Assembly (NCBI GenBank): GCA_023475235.1
Contig: JAMCWG010000161.1
Coordinates: 1-39,745, forward strand
Reading direction: 5' to 3'
DNA length: 39,745 nucleotides
Source of the DNA: Chloroflexota bacterium
GTDB taxonomy: Bacteria > Chloroflexota > UBA6077 > FW602-bin22 > JAMCWG01
Below, piece after piece: positions 25,066 through 33,832 of the stretch. The position numbers were made by a program, and so were the translations under genes. Positions within the stretch are counted from its first letter, which is position 1; the number at the start of each line of letters is the position of its first letter. The notes under the pieces are model-generated. The model was not told where the DNA came from. It was given only the letters and a program-made list of their open reading frames with translations, and made no database searches.

Positions 25066-25782
25066 ATGACTATGCAGCAGATAAGCGTGATCCTGGTAGA
25101 TGACCAAAACATCGTCCGGCAAGGATTCCGGCTGATCCTCGAGCAACACGATGACATCAAGGTGGTAGGCGAGGCACAAAGCAGCGAAGAGGCCCATCGG
25201 ATCATCAAGGAGCTGCATCCGGATGTTGTGGTCATAGACCTTGCGTCGCCCGAGGACAACTGTCTGGTAGCGACCCGCCAGATCAAAGAGCAGATCCCGG
25301 GGACCCACATTATTGCCCTCACCAGCCACGCGGAAGGCGACTACGTTCTGGCTATGTTAAAAGCGGGCGCGGAAGGATACCTGTTGAAGACATCCGCGGC
25401 CGCCGATCTGGTGCAGGCCATCAGAGCGGTGCATCAAGGACAATCTGTGTGGTGCACCGAGGCGGCCAGGAAGCTGGTCGAAGAGATCAACAATAAGTCC
25501 TCACCGGACCGGCATCGCGAGGATGGGTTGTCGAAACGAGAAGAGGAGATCCTCCAGTTGACCGCGACCGGAGCTACCAGCAAGGAGATCGCCAAGAGCC
25601 TGCATCTCAGCGCCAAGACGGTGGACAACTATCGCTCGAGCATCATGGAAAAGCTGGGAGCACGTAACACGACTGAAGCCATCTTCCAGGCTCTGAGCCT
25701 GGGCTTGCTCAGCTCGAACGCCAGCGCCGTCTTTCCTGCCGCACGAAGGCGGGAAGACGGCGAAGCGAACGCGTCCCTGTAA
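25066..25782 (+). CDS. NarL/FixJ-type response regulator
   Basis: 238 residues. Receiver domain about 6-125: acidic pair D12-D13, phosphoacceptor D58 (VVVIDLASP), T86 and K108 (YLLKTS), all intact. LuxR-type helix-turn-helix at about 155-215: LSKREEEILQLTATGATSKEIAKSLHLSAKTVDNYRSSIMEKLG. A short polar tail ends the protein. GGGGAG repeats give RBS support to both ATG at 25066 and ATG at 25072. No histidine kinase is adjacent, so the partner is unknown. It lies divergent to the Tad locus and could regulate it; this is inference from position only. Confidence 0.92.
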   Translation: MTMQQISVILVDDQNIVRQGFRLILEQHDDIKVVGEAQSSEEAHRIIKELHPDVVVIDLASPEDNCLVATRQIKEQIPGTHIIALTSHAEGDYVLAMLKAGAEGYLLKTSAAADLVQAIRAVHQGQSVWCTEAARKLVEEINNKSSPDRHREDGLSKREEEILQLTATGATSKEIAKSLHLSAKTVDNYRSSIMEKLGARNTTEAIFQALSLGLLSSNASAVFPAARRREDGEANASL

Positions 25783-25794
25783 CTGGGAGAAGAC

Positions 25795-25817
25795 AGGGTG
25801 GAGCATGATCCAACCCT
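25795..25817. terminator. Possible bidirectional hairpin between the response regulator and mfd
   Basis: AGGGTGGA (25795-25802) pairs with TCCAACCCT (25809-25817) with one bulged base and a 6-nt loop, in the 76-bp convergent gap. There is no T-run on either side, so this is a weak call. Confidence 0.35.
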
Positions 25818-25858
25818 CACCCATGCCTTCCCCTTCTTAGCCAACCGGGCTATTCCCA

Positions 25859-28800
25859 CTACGCTACGGCGGCGGTGGACTCCGCGGCCAGCGTCTCCAA
25901 CACCTGGCCCAGCCGCTCCAGCCAGCCGCGACCGTAAGCCAGCCGCAACTGAGTGCGCCCGACGCGCAGTCCGCCCATTTGCTGTAGCTTCTCGTGCGGC
26001 AATTGCGCACCGGGCCCCGCCTCCAACAGCACCTCGCCGTCATGCAGGGCTATCGCCTTGATACGCGCCTCTGCCGCCAGCAGCTTGTAGTGCAAGAGAA
26101 GGGCCAGATTGGTCGCCGCCTGAGGCAGCGGGCCGAAGCGGTCCCGCATCTCCTGCACGAGCGCATCCACGTCCTCCTGTCGCGTGGCAGCAGCCAGCCG
26201 CTGGTACAGGTTCAGCCGCAGGCGGTCATCCTGCACATAGTCCGGCGGCAGATGGGCGGTCAACGGCAGGTCAAGTCGCACCTCCGGCGGCCGCTGCACG
26301 GGCTGGCCGCGGAGCTCCTGCACCGCCTCGGCGAGCAGCCGGCTGTACAGGTCCAGCCCCACCGCTGCCACCTGTCCGTGCTGCTCGACCCCGAGCAGGT
26401 TGCCAGCCCCTCGGATCTCCAGGTCGCGGCGGGCAATGCGGAAGCCCGAGCCCAGGTCCGATGCCTCGAAGATGGCCCGCAGGCGCTTCTCGGCGGCATC
26501 GGTAAGCCGCTTTCCATTTGCCGTCAGGAAGTAGGCGTATGCCCGGTTGGCGCCCCGGCCCACCCGGCCGCGGAGCTGGTATAGCTGCGCCAGACCGAAG
26601 TGGTCGGCCTGGTTCACGATTATGGTGTTGACGTTCGGGATATCCAGTCCCGACTCGATGATGGTGCTGCACACCAGCATATCGTGCTTGTCGGCGGCGA
26701 AGTCGAGCATCACCTTCTCCAGTTGTTCCTCCGGCATCTGGCCGTGCCCCATCGCCAGCCGCGCCTCCGGCACCAGGTCGCCCAGGCGCCGCGCCGTCGC
26801 CGGAATGCTGCGGACGCGGTTGTGCACAAAGTAGACCTGGCCGCCGCGGTCCAGCTCGCGCAGCACCGCCTCCCGCACCAGCGTATCGTCGTACTGGGCC
26901 ACGTGGGTGCGGATGGGCAGCCGGTCCTCCGGCGGCGTGTCCATCGTGCTCATATCGCGAACGCCGGACAGCGACATATACAGGGTGCGCGGAATGGGCG
27001 TGGCCGTCATCGTCAGCACGTCCACCTCCTGCCGAAGCTTCTTCAGCCGCTCCTTGTCCATCACCCCGAACCGCTGCTCCTCGTCGATGATCACCAGGCC
27101 GATGTCCTTGAACGCCACATCTTTTTGAATCAGCCTATGAGTGCCGATGCAGATGTCCACGGCGCCTGATCGAAGCCCTGCCAGCACCTGGGCCTTCTCC
27201 TTCGGACTGCAGAAGCGGGAGAGCATCTCGACGCGCGTCGGGAAGGGCTGGAGCCGCTCGCGGAAGGTGTTGTAATGCTGCTGGGCCAGCACGGTGGTGG
27301 GAACGAGCACGGCCACCTGCTTGCCGTCCATCACGGCCTTGAAGGCTGCCCGCAGCGCCACCTCGGTCTTGCCGTACCCCACATCGCCGCAGAGCAGCCG
27401 GTCCATCGGGCGCGGCCGCTCCATATCGGCCTTCACCTCCTCGATGGCGCGGAGCTGGTCGGGCGTCTCCACATAGGGGAACGACGCCTCCAGCTCGGCC
27501 TGCCACTGCACATCGGGGCCGAAGGCATAGCCCGGCTTGGCCTCGCGCGTCGCGTACAGGTTCAGCAGGTCCTGGGCCACCGCCCTCGCCGCCTCTTTGG
27601 CCCTCGCCTTCACCCGCAGCCATTCGCCGCTGCCCAGGCGATGCAGCGCGGGCGGAGCGTCGCCGATCCCGATATACCTGGTCAGCCGGTCCAACTGGTC
27701 GGTGGGCACGTACAGACGGTCGCCCTCGGCATACTCGATGGCCGCGTACTCTCGCTCTCCGCCAGAGGCGGGCCCTCCGGCGGACCGGCCTTCAGCGTTC
27801 ATTCTGGTCAGCCCCTTGAAGAGGCCGATGCCGTGCTCGACGTGGACAACGTAGTCGCCCGGCGAGATATCGCTGAGGAATGCCTCGCGGGCCAGGGGCC
27901 GCTGTCGCGTCACCCGCCGCGGCTTGGACCATCCGAACAGCTCCAGATCGGTGAGCACGGTGAGGCCGGCGGCCGGCAGCACCAGCCCCTCCGCCAGCGA
28001 CCCCTTCGTCAAAGTCACCGAGCCGGCAGAAGGTGCCTCGGCCAGCGCCTCCGAGACCGGGACCTCGGCCAGGGCGGAAAGGCGCTGGGCCTGCTCGCTG
28101 ATGACGACCACCCGTCCTCCCTGAGCCGCCATAGCCCGGATTTCCGCAACCACCTGTCGCACCTTGCCACCGTAGCTTTCGGGGCTGCCGAACGTCTCCT
28201 GCCAGACGGCGTCGCCATCCTGCCAGTCGAAGTCGAGCCGCCGCGGCAATTGCTCCAGCGCTGCCTCCACCCGGGCCGCGCCGTGAATCGCCGGGGCGAA
28301 GTCGGCGGGCAGTTCGCCTTTCTCCACCAACTGCCGCCGCAACTGGGCCGCCTCATCCTCGGCCCCCCTCAGCGCCTGCCGCACCAGGGCCGGCTCGTCC
28401 ACGAGCAACAGAGACGTCCCGGCAGCGAAGTCCAGGAGGGAAGACGCGGCCAGGTACGGCGAATATAACTCCAGGTTTGGGAAAACCTCGGATTGGGCCA
28501 GGCGCTCCAGGTCGCGATCGAGCTCCTCCCGCACCTCAGGACGGCAGCCCGACAGGTCGAGCTCAGGCCGCCTACCGCCAGGCAGCACCTCGCGGGCGGG
28601 GGTCAAGGTCACGCTCTCGATAGCCCGGGCCGAGCGCTGGGTAGCCGGGTCGAACAGGCGCAGGCTATCGATCTCGTCGCCGAACAGCTCGATGCGCACC
28701 GGATCGGGAGTTGTGATCGGAAAGATATCGACCACGCCGCCACGGCGGCTGAAGTAGCCGGACTCCTCCACCAGGGGCACTGGCTCGTAGCCCGCGGCTA

Positions 28801-29296
28801 TCCACCCGGCCAGGAGCGAGCCCAGTTGCACCTCCTGGCCTCTGCGCAGCGTCATAGCGTGCTCTTCCCAATCACGCGGCGACATCAGGGGCGCGATCAG
28901 CGAACGGGCCGGTGCTATCACCAGCCCAGGGCCAGTTCCGTGCGCCAGCGCCGTCAGCGCTGCCAGTCGCTGGACGCGAGTGGACGCCTCCCACGGCAGA
29001 CGCTCATACGGCAGGGCATCGGGCGGCGGGAACAGCCACACCCTCTCCGGCACACCCGACCAAACGGCGAGCTGATCGGCCAGCCGCTGGGCATCCTGGG
29101 GCTGGGCAGTCACCACGAGCAGGGGCGAATCCAGCCCGCGCGCCAGCGCCGCCAGCAGGTATGGCTTGGCTGCCTCCGGCACGGAGAGAGCCAGGCGCCG
29201 TTCGCCATCTGGCCCGTGTATCTCGCTCGCCCATTGTTTCAGCCGCTGCCAGGCCGGCATCAGCTCCAGCAGCGGGATAAGTCCGTCTAGCCGCAT
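25859..29296 (-). CDS. mfd: Transcription-repair coupling factor Mfd
   Basis: 1145 residues, the normal length (about 1150). It displaces RNA polymerase stalled at DNA lesions and recruits UvrA. Order: UvrB-like N-terminal module, including the FSRRGGVVDIFP segment; RNA-polymerase-interacting domain (DYVVHVEHGIGLFKGL); RecG-like helicase core with Walker A GDVGYGKTE, the DEEQRFGV box, TATPIPRT, and later QLRGRVGRGANRAYAYF; and the C-terminal TRCF regulatory domain (PLPQAATNLALLLHYKLLA). ATG at 29296 is chosen over an upstream ATG (29383) because family homology starts here and AGGTGG lies upstream. The upstream ATG would put translation through the promoter. It is transcribed alone. Confidence 0.96.
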   Translation of the reverse strand: MRLDGLIPLLELMPAWQRLKQWASEIHGPDGERRLALSVPEAAKPYLLAALARGLDSPLLVVTAQPQDAQRLADQLAVWSGVPERVWLFPPPDALPYERLPWEASTRVQRLAALTALAHGTGPGLVIAPARSLIAPLMSPRDWEEHAMTLRRGQEVQLGSLLAGWIAAGYEPVPLVEESGYFSRRGGVVDIFPITTPDPVRIELFGDEIDSLRLFDPATQRSARAIESVTLTPAREVLPGGRRPELDLSGCRPEVREELDRDLERLAQSEVFPNLELYSPYLAASSLLDFAAGTSLLLVDEPALVRQALRGAEDEAAQLRRQLVEKGELPADFAPAIHGAARVEAALEQLPRRLDFDWQDGDAVWQETFGSPESYGGKVRQVVAEIRAMAAQGGRVVVISEQAQRLSALAEVPVSEALAEAPSAGSVTLTKGSLAEGLVLPAAGLTVLTDLELFGWSKPRRVTRQRPLAREAFLSDISPGDYVVHVEHGIGLFKGLTRMNAEGRSAGGPASGGEREYAAIEYAEGDRLYVPTDQLDRLTRYIGIGDAPPALHRLGSGEWLRVKARAKEAARAVAQDLLNLYATREAKPGYAFGPDVQWQAELEASFPYVETPDQLRAIEEVKADMERPRPMDRLLCGDVGYGKTEVALRAAFKAVMDGKQVAVLVPTTVLAQQHYNTFRERLQPFPTRVEMLSRFCSPKEKAQVLAGLRSGAVDICIGTHRLIQKDVAFKDIGLVIIDEEQRFGVMDKERLKKLRQEVDVLTMTATPIPRTLYMSLSGVRDMSTMDTPPEDRLPIRTHVAQYDDTLVREAVLRELDRGGQVYFVHNRVRSIPATARRLGDLVPEARLAMGHGQMPEEQLEKVMLDFAADKHDMLVCSTIIESGLDIPNVNTIIVNQADHFGLAQLYQLRGRVGRGANRAYAYFLTANGKRLTDAAEKRLRAIFEASDLGSGFRIARRDLEIRGAGNLLGVEQHGQVAAVGLDLYSRLLAEAVQELRGQPVQRPPEVRLDLPLTAHLPPDYVQDDRLRLNLYQRLAAATRQEDVDALVQEMRDRFGPLPQAATNLALLLHYKLLAAEARIKAIALHDGEVLLEAGPGAQLPHEKLQQMGGLRVGRTQLRLAYGRGWLERLGQVLETLAAESTAAVA

Positions 29297-29313
29297 GTCT
29301 CGGAACCACCTAT

Positions 29314-29338
29314 GGGGCTGGCCATCGCGGCCAGCCCC
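29314..29338. repeat. Perfect 10-bp stem-loop in the mfd 5' leader
   Basis: GGGGCTGGCC (29314-29323), loop ATCGC, GGCCAGCCCC (29329-29338). It sits between the mfd -10 (29346-29351) and its ATG at 29296, so it would be at the 5' end of the mRNA. It could affect mRNA stability or initial transcription. Confidence 0.6.
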
Positions 29339-29345
29339 TCGAAAT

Positions 29346-29353
29346 ATTATATC
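29346..29353 (-). promoter_or_regulatory. Extended -10 promoter of mfd
   Basis: The minus-strand TGATATAAT element (TG-N-TATAAT; hexamer 29346-29351) lacks a well-spaced -35; TTGAAA at 29372-29377 is 20 nt away. An almost identical element faces the other way at 29407-29415. Confidence 0.6.
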
Positions 29354-29406
29354 ATGCCATACAGTGCTGCATTTCAAGCACACCGTTAGGCAATGAGCGC
29401 AACCAA

Positions 29407-29415
29407 TGATATAAT
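29407..29415 (+). promoter_or_regulatory. Extended -10 promoter toward the PAS/HD-GYP gene
   Basis: TGATATAAT on the plus strand, hexamer 29410-29415, with only a weak -35 (TTAGGC, 29386-29391). The divergent mfd promoter is about 55 bp away. The leader to 29642 is about 220 nt, and nothing else is seen in it. Confidence 0.5.
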
Positions 29416-29641
29416 TACGCCAGTCGCCCGGTCAGGCTTGCGAAGCAGCACTAGCAGCTCAGCCTGAACACAATAATCACAATCTAGACGGGATCGCGAT
29501 GCACTATGCTCAGATGATGCATATGACGACCGTCAAAGGGTGGCCACGGCGCGCCACCTGCCGCCGGATTGTCCATGCAACGATTGTCGGTCCCCACGGA
29601 ACCATCGCCGTTGTTGCCACTCAGCGAACGGAGGCTCTCGA

Positions 29642-30649
29642 ATGAAAGCAGAGAACGCCACCAGACAATTGCTGATGACTAGAGCCGGGCGGCGTGCTGG
29701 AGCACTCGATGCAGTCCTTTTCGACGCGATAAATGACGCGGTCTGCCTTTCGGACTTGAAGGGGACGATCCTCGAATGCAACAAGGTCGCAGCATCCCTG
29801 TTTGGAAAGCCCACTACGGACATTATCGGCCGTCCGTGCTGCCAATTCATACACGGCACGCTGGGGCCCATCGAGGCGTGCCCAATTGCCCGCGTGCACA
29901 AGACGCACCATAGGGAAACATACGTTGTGCAGATGAGTGCTCGATGGGTCAGTATCGCTCTGGACCCACTCATGGACGACAGCGGCAATCTTATCGGTGT
30001 TGCCCACATCATTTCGGATATTACCGATCGCAAAGCAGCCGAAGAACGCCTCGTCCAAAGCACGGAGAAACTGAAAAAGGTCCTTGATACCACTGTCCAG
30101 GCCATAGCCCTGACCTTGGAGATGAGAGATCCCTACACTGCCGGCCACCAGCGGCGTACCTCAGAGCTAGCTCACGCTATAGCGAGGAAGCTAGGTTTTT
30201 CCCAAGACGATATTGAAGGCATTCGTGTAGCCGCGACGCTCCACGATATCGGCAAGATCTGCGTGCCTGCTGAGATCCTTTCTAAGCCCGGCCGGATTGA
30301 CCAATACGAGTTCAACATCATCAAACGCCATCCTGAAGTAGGCCATCAGATCCTCAGCAGAATAGAGTTCCCGTGGACAGTCGGCCAGATCGTGCTTCAG
30401 CATCACGAAAGAATGAATGGCTCCGGGTATCCCGCCGGGCTTTCAGGCCAGGACATCCTCGCACAAGCAAGGATCATCGGAGTAGCCGATGTGGTGGAAG
30501 CAATGTCCTCCCACCGGCCTTACCGGCCAGCCCTCGGCATAGACAGGGCTATCCTAGAGATCCGGAACAACCGCGGCGCGGTCTACGATCGCGACGTCGT
30601 GGATGCCTGTGTCAAAGTCCTCGAAGACGACAAGTTTGAATTTGGCTGA
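29642..30649 (+). CDS. PAS domain-HD-GYP protein (putative c-di-GMP phosphodiesterase)
   Basis: 335 residues. PAS domain about 20-130 (DAINDAVCLSDLKGTILECNKVAASLFGKPTTDIIGRPC... DITDRKAAEE), a sensor that may bind a ligand; two adjacent Cys (66-67) and C80 are present. A short coiled linker leads to the HD-GYP domain (about 145-335) with HDIGK (201-205) and HHERMNGSGYP (254-264). The usual Asp of HHExxDG is Asn259 here, a substitution found in many HD-GYP proteins, so activity is not excluded. GGAGG lies 7 nt before ATG 29642; starts further upstream give an unlikely Cys/Arg-rich peptide. The same family as the protein at 10459-11430, but with a different sensor. Confidence 0.92.
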   Translation: MKAENATRQLLMTRAGRRAGALDAVLFDAINDAVCLSDLKGTILECNKVAASLFGKPTTDIIGRPCCQFIHGTLGPIEACPIARVHKTHHRETYVVQMSARWVSIALDPLMDDSGNLIGVAHIISDITDRKAAEERLVQSTEKLKKVLDTTVQAIALTLEMRDPYTAGHQRRTSELAHAIARKLGFSQDDIEGIRVAATLHDIGKICVPAEILSKPGRIDQYEFNIIKRHPEVGHQILSRIEFPWTVGQIVLQHHERMNGSGYPAGLSGQDILAQARIIGVADVVEAMSSHRPYRPALGIDRAILEIRNNRGAVYDRDVVDACVKVLEDDKFEFG

Positions 30650-30742
30650 GTACTGGCGACGGCGGTAACTGGTCGGGGCCAGATTGTGAAAGATGCGGGC
30701 ATTCGCACGCCTCTGGAGCGTTCCCTCGAGATGCTCAGGTGC

Positions 30743-30748
30743 TATAAT
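30743..30748 (+). promoter_or_regulatory. Extended -10 promoter of the amidohydrolase-like gene
   Basis: TGCTATAAT with consensus -10 TATAAT (30743-30748). The -35 is poor (TTCCCT, 30721-30726, 16-nt spacer). A start near 30755 leaves a leader of about 70 nt. Confidence 0.6.
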
Positions 30749-30825
30749 GATTCCACCGGCCCCCTTATCCGACGTTCCGTCCGGGTACGTGGGCCTGCCC
30801 CTCAATAAACGTAAGGAGGCGTTCA

Positions 30826-31539
30826 GTGGTCATCGACTGCGAGCTCTACCTCGAAGAAGCAACTTTCGGCCCCACCAGCATTATGGACCGGATCGCTTTG
30901 CTGGACGAGGCCGGCATCGACAAAGCCGTCCTTATGCCCCGCATCACCTTCAAGCCCGGCAACCAATGGCTGACCAACGTGGTGAAAGGCAATGACCGCT
31001 TCATCACCTGCTGCTGCGTCAATCCTCACTTCGGAGACGAGGCGGTCAGGGAATTCGAGACGGCGGTCAAAGAGTGGGGCATGAAGATGCTGAAGTTCAT
31101 GCCGCCCCGCCACGGCTACCGCGTCACCGAGCGGCTGATCGCACCTCTCTTGAAGAAGGCCGTCGACCTGAAGATTCCCATCACCGTCCACTCCGCCCAG
31201 GAGGGATGCCAGCCCCTGGAAATCGCCACCATCGCCGACGAATTCCCGACCCTGCCCGTCGTTATGGACCACATGGGCTACCGCTATCATACGCAGGACG
31301 CCATCATCGCCGCCCGGAAGCACAAGAACATCTTCCTGGCCACCACCGCCGTGGGCGAATCCGGCGCTGTCCGCAACGCCGTCACCGTGGTCGGTGCCGG
31401 ACAGGTGGTCTTCGGTTCCAACGGACCTTCCGTCAACCCGTGGGTAGCCGTGCAGGTCATCAAGAAGGCCGGCCTGAAGCCGGAGGACGAGGCAAAGGTG
31501 CTGGGCGACAACCTGGCCGCCATTCTAGGCATCGGCTAA
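30826..31539 (+). CDS. Amidohydrolase-2 fold protein with degenerate metal site
   Basis: 237 residues of a TIM-barrel amidohydrolase-like protein. Barrel landmarks: N-terminal VIDCELYLEE where a DxHxH metal motif is expected; MKMLKFMPPRHGYR; PITVHSAQEG (H122); VVMDHMGY (H149); and VVFGSNGPSVNPW (N199) where the catalytic Asp of GSDxP normally stands; ending DNLAAILGI. The first HxH pair is missing (E6, Y8) and Asp is Asn, so standard metal-dependent hydrolysis is doubtful. It may be a lyase, a binding protein or an enzyme with a different chemistry. The GTG start at 30826 follows AAGGAGG by 6 nt. No operon partner is present. Confidence 0.78.
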   Translation: MVIDCELYLEEATFGPTSIMDRIALLDEAGIDKAVLMPRITFKPGNQWLTNVVKGNDRFITCCCVNPHFGDEAVREFETAVKEWGMKMLKFMPPRHGYRVTERLIAPLLKKAVDLKIPITVHSAQEGCQPLEIATIADEFPTLPVVMDHMGYRYHTQDAIIAARKHKNIFLATTAVGESGAVRNAVTVVGAGQVVFGSNGPSVNPWVAVQVIKKAGLKPEDEAKVLGDNLAAILGIG

Positions 31540-31906
31540 AGGGGCGATTGAACCCTCACCCCAGGCGCGCCTCGCCAAAGGAGCGCTCACGTTCGAAACA
31601 TGGCCCGGTCTCGGCGCGGATGAGGCCGGATGGAGAACCACCTCCGCGTCCCGTAGGGGCGCACGGCCGTGCGCCCCTACATAGCGCTCTCTATCTCCTC
31701 ACGGGAGAGACCGCCAAAGGCCAGCTCCCCCTGGCGGGTGGCCGAAGGCCGGAGGTGAAGTTGACCATCACGGGCAAGGCGTACCAAGCGCCCAATGCCC
31801 CCGCCCAGCGACAATGAAGGGAACCCGCCAGCGGCAGACGAACCAGCGTGGCGCGTGCTGCCCCGCGCGAGGTCACCTGTGAGCGGGGGGATCGGTTCTG
31901 ATAGCT
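31540..31906. other. Intergenic region with one perfect palindrome
   Basis: Convergent gap between the amidohydrolase-like gene and the peptidase gene. It contains the palindrome at 31653-31680 and short GC-rich inverted repeats (CCCCGC/GCGGGG, 31861-31888) but no believable gene. Confidence 0.6.
31653..31680. repeat. Perfect 28-bp palindrome (REP-like)
   Basis: Starts GTAGGGGCGCACG and continues as its own reverse complement. The centre is CGGCCG. It shares both flanks with the three-unit cluster at 10271-10359, so it is a dispersed element of the genome. Confidence 0.8.
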
Positions 31907-33832
31907 CTACTCGCCCGGCACCACAGCAAGCTCGTATCGTGCGGGCACAGTGGTCACGGGAGCAGTTGGCGCAACGACCAGGGTAGCCTGGCCTGTATCG
32001 CCTGATTCTGGCCGAAGGGTCAGCCGGCCCGTCCGCTCGGCGCTCAGCGGCAGCTCCAGCACCCGGGCCGGCTGTCCACGCTCTATCACCCGCACGCCGT
32101 AGTCCTGCGGCACCTGGTTCTCGATGCGCAGGAACCCCTCGGCCTGCCAGCCGGCATCCCTCTCGCCATCGTCGGCGAAGCCGATTCCGGGTATCGACAT
32201 ATCGTCGATGGCGAAGCCCTGCCCGTTATAGGCGTCATCGGTTACCTGCTCGAAGCGCAGCAGCACGCGCTTGCCCGCATACGCTGTCAGGTCGATCGTC
32301 TCGTCCACCCACGCCGGCCGCGGCCCGCCCCCGCTCACGCCGGTGTAGCCGTTGCCGAGGTTAGCCCCCATCGGATTGGCCGTCGTGGTGTGCGGCCCCG
32401 CCAGCGTCTCCCAGGTCTGCCCACCATCGGCGGAAGCCTCCACGAAGGCGTAGTCGAAGCCATCCTCCAGATCGTACCACGCCCAGAACTCCAGGCTGGC
32501 CGTGCCGGACACCCCCGTCAGATCGAACTCGCGGGTGAGCCTGGTGTCCACCGCGTCGCCGCGGTTGCTCCACCACTGGTACTGCCCGCTGTGCGGGTCG
32601 TTGTCTATCAGCGGAACGGTGGCCGTGCCGGTGAAGTATACGGTGTACGGCTTGTTCCCCAGCGCCAGCTCGTGGTAAGCAGCCGCATACTGGTGCACCG
32701 TGCCCTCCGTATTCACGGGCGGCGGGGCCGGCTCGCCCGGCGCCAGCCGGAAGCTCAGATCGGCATAGGCGAAGCGACCGTCGGCGGCCCCCGGGTCGTT
32801 CAGATAATTCGCCACGGTCCAGTCCACCAAGACCTGATCGAAGGTAGCGGAATAGCCTCTTTGTGCTAGGTAGGCGTCAAAGCGAGCGGTGCCGCGGCCG
32901 GGCGTCAACAGCAGATCGGGCAGGGAATCGTATCCGCCAAAATGCGGTAGAAAATAGCTGAGGAACAGATATGCGTTGCCGTAGTGGGCCAGGGAAGCGG
33001 AGGGCTGGGCCGCCCACGCCGTAAGCTGCGTATCGGGACGGGACCTGAAGGCACGGTCTCCGCCGCTGTTGGCGTACCCGGCCAATCGTGCCATCAGCTC
33101 GGCGGTCCCCTCACTGACCCAAGTATCGTCCGCGCCGCGCAGCCGGTAGTGCAGCAGGTGGGCGGCCTCGTGGGCCAGGGTGCCATCGAACCCGGCGGTG
33201 CCGGGCTGCACGGCGCTGGAATTAAGGTATACCATCGGGCGCCCGTTGCTCCACGGCACGACCTCACGCGAATACTGGTCGATGCTGTTGAAGTAGCCGC
33301 GCACGCCCGGGATGCGAGCAGCGAGCACATCGATGGGCGGGTCGTCGTCCCTGGCGCCCAGATACCGGCGCAGCGCGGGGTATGTCTGGCTCTCGAAAGC
33401 CTTCACCGAGGAATCCCACGCGCTTGCGGACGCACGCTCGCCGTTCTGAAGGTAGAAGCGCGCGTGGGGGCTGAGCTGCGCAACCTCGGCCGTCAAAGTG
33501 ATGAACTTGTGGGCGTCGAAGTCCGTCGCCCACAGGGTCTCCTGCTCGCCGATAGACAGCGCGGGTCTGGGAGAGACCTGGCTTGTGTCAACCGAAAGCG
33601 AGGGGTGCAGCCGCCGGTCAAGATCGGCCAGGTCTCGCGCCGGCAGCGGACGCCGCAGCAGCTCTATTTGAGATGCCGGGGCGGTAGAGCCAGTCGGCGA
33701 GGCGTCCGCGGTGGCAACCGCCACCGGCTCCTCGAGATGGACTGGGGCCTGCGCCATCTGCAACTGAGCGCCCGCCGCCAGCGCCACGAGCACCAGCAGC
33801 AGCGCCGCGGCGACCTCGCTCAGCCGTCGCAT
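31907..33832 (-). CDS. Secreted zinc metallopeptidase (gluzincin-like, immune-inhibitor-A-type C-terminus)
   Basis: 641 residues. Signal peptide at about 4-28 (AAALLLVLVALAAGAQ), then a proline/serine stretch. The catalytic HEAAH (221-225) is followed by WVSEGTAELMA, where E241 or E245 is the third zinc ligand. The region about 100-350 is the peptidase unit (YFNSIDQYSRE, HYGNAYLFLSYFLPHFGG). The C-terminal half is beta-rich, with repeated immune-inhibitor-A-like patterns (ASLEFWAWYDLEDGFDYAFVEASADGGQTWETL, GFAIDDMSIPGIGF), typical of extracellular carbohydrate/adhesion modules. The start ATG 33832 follows GAGG by 6 nt and overlaps the end of the phosphorylase gene by 13 bp. Substrate unknown. 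Confidence 0.87.
   Translation of the reverse strand: MRRLSEVAAALLLVLVALAAGAQLQMAQAPVHLEEPVAVATADASPTGSTAPASQIELLRRPLPARDLADLDRRLHPSLSVDTSQVSPRPALSIGEQETLWATDFDAHKFITLTAEVAQLSPHARFYLQNGERASASAWDSSVKAFESQTYPALRRYLGARDDDPPIDVLAARIPGVRGYFNSIDQYSREVVPWSNGRPMVYLNSSAVQPGTAGFDGTLAHEAAHLLHYRLRGADDTWVSEGTAELMARLAGYANSGGDRAFRSRPDTQLTAWAAQPSASLAHYGNAYLFLSYFLPHFGGYDSLPDLLLTPGRGTARFDAYLAQRGYSATFDQVLVDWTVANYLNDPGAADGRFAYADLSFRLAPGEPAPPPVNTEGTVHQYAAAYHELALGNKPYTVYFTGTATVPLIDNDPHSGQYQWWSNRGDAVDTRLTREFDLTGVSGTASLEFWAWYDLEDGFDYAFVEASADGGQTWETLAGPHTTTANPMGANLGNGYTGVSGGGPRPAWVDETIDLTAYAGKRVLLRFEQVTDDAYNGQGFAIDDMSIPGIGFADDGERDAGWQAEGFLRIENQVPQDYGVRVIERGQPARVLELPLSAERTGRLTLRPESGDTGQATLVVAPTAPVTTVPARYELAVVPGE

Noticed and set aside
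24663-25103. Possible 146-residue protein before the response regulator
   Set aside because: It overlaps the response regulator start, has no RBS and an unstructured composition; a leader RNA is more likely.
29540-29641. Upstream start of the PAS/HD-GYP protein at 29540
   Set aside because: The added 34 residues are Cys/Arg/His-rich and unlike a domain; GGAGG just before 29642 marks the better start.
29642-30649. Inactive HD-GYP because of Asn259 in HHERMNGSGYP
   Set aside because: The same substitution occurs in many HD-GYP proteins and the HD pair is intact, so loss of activity cannot be claimed.
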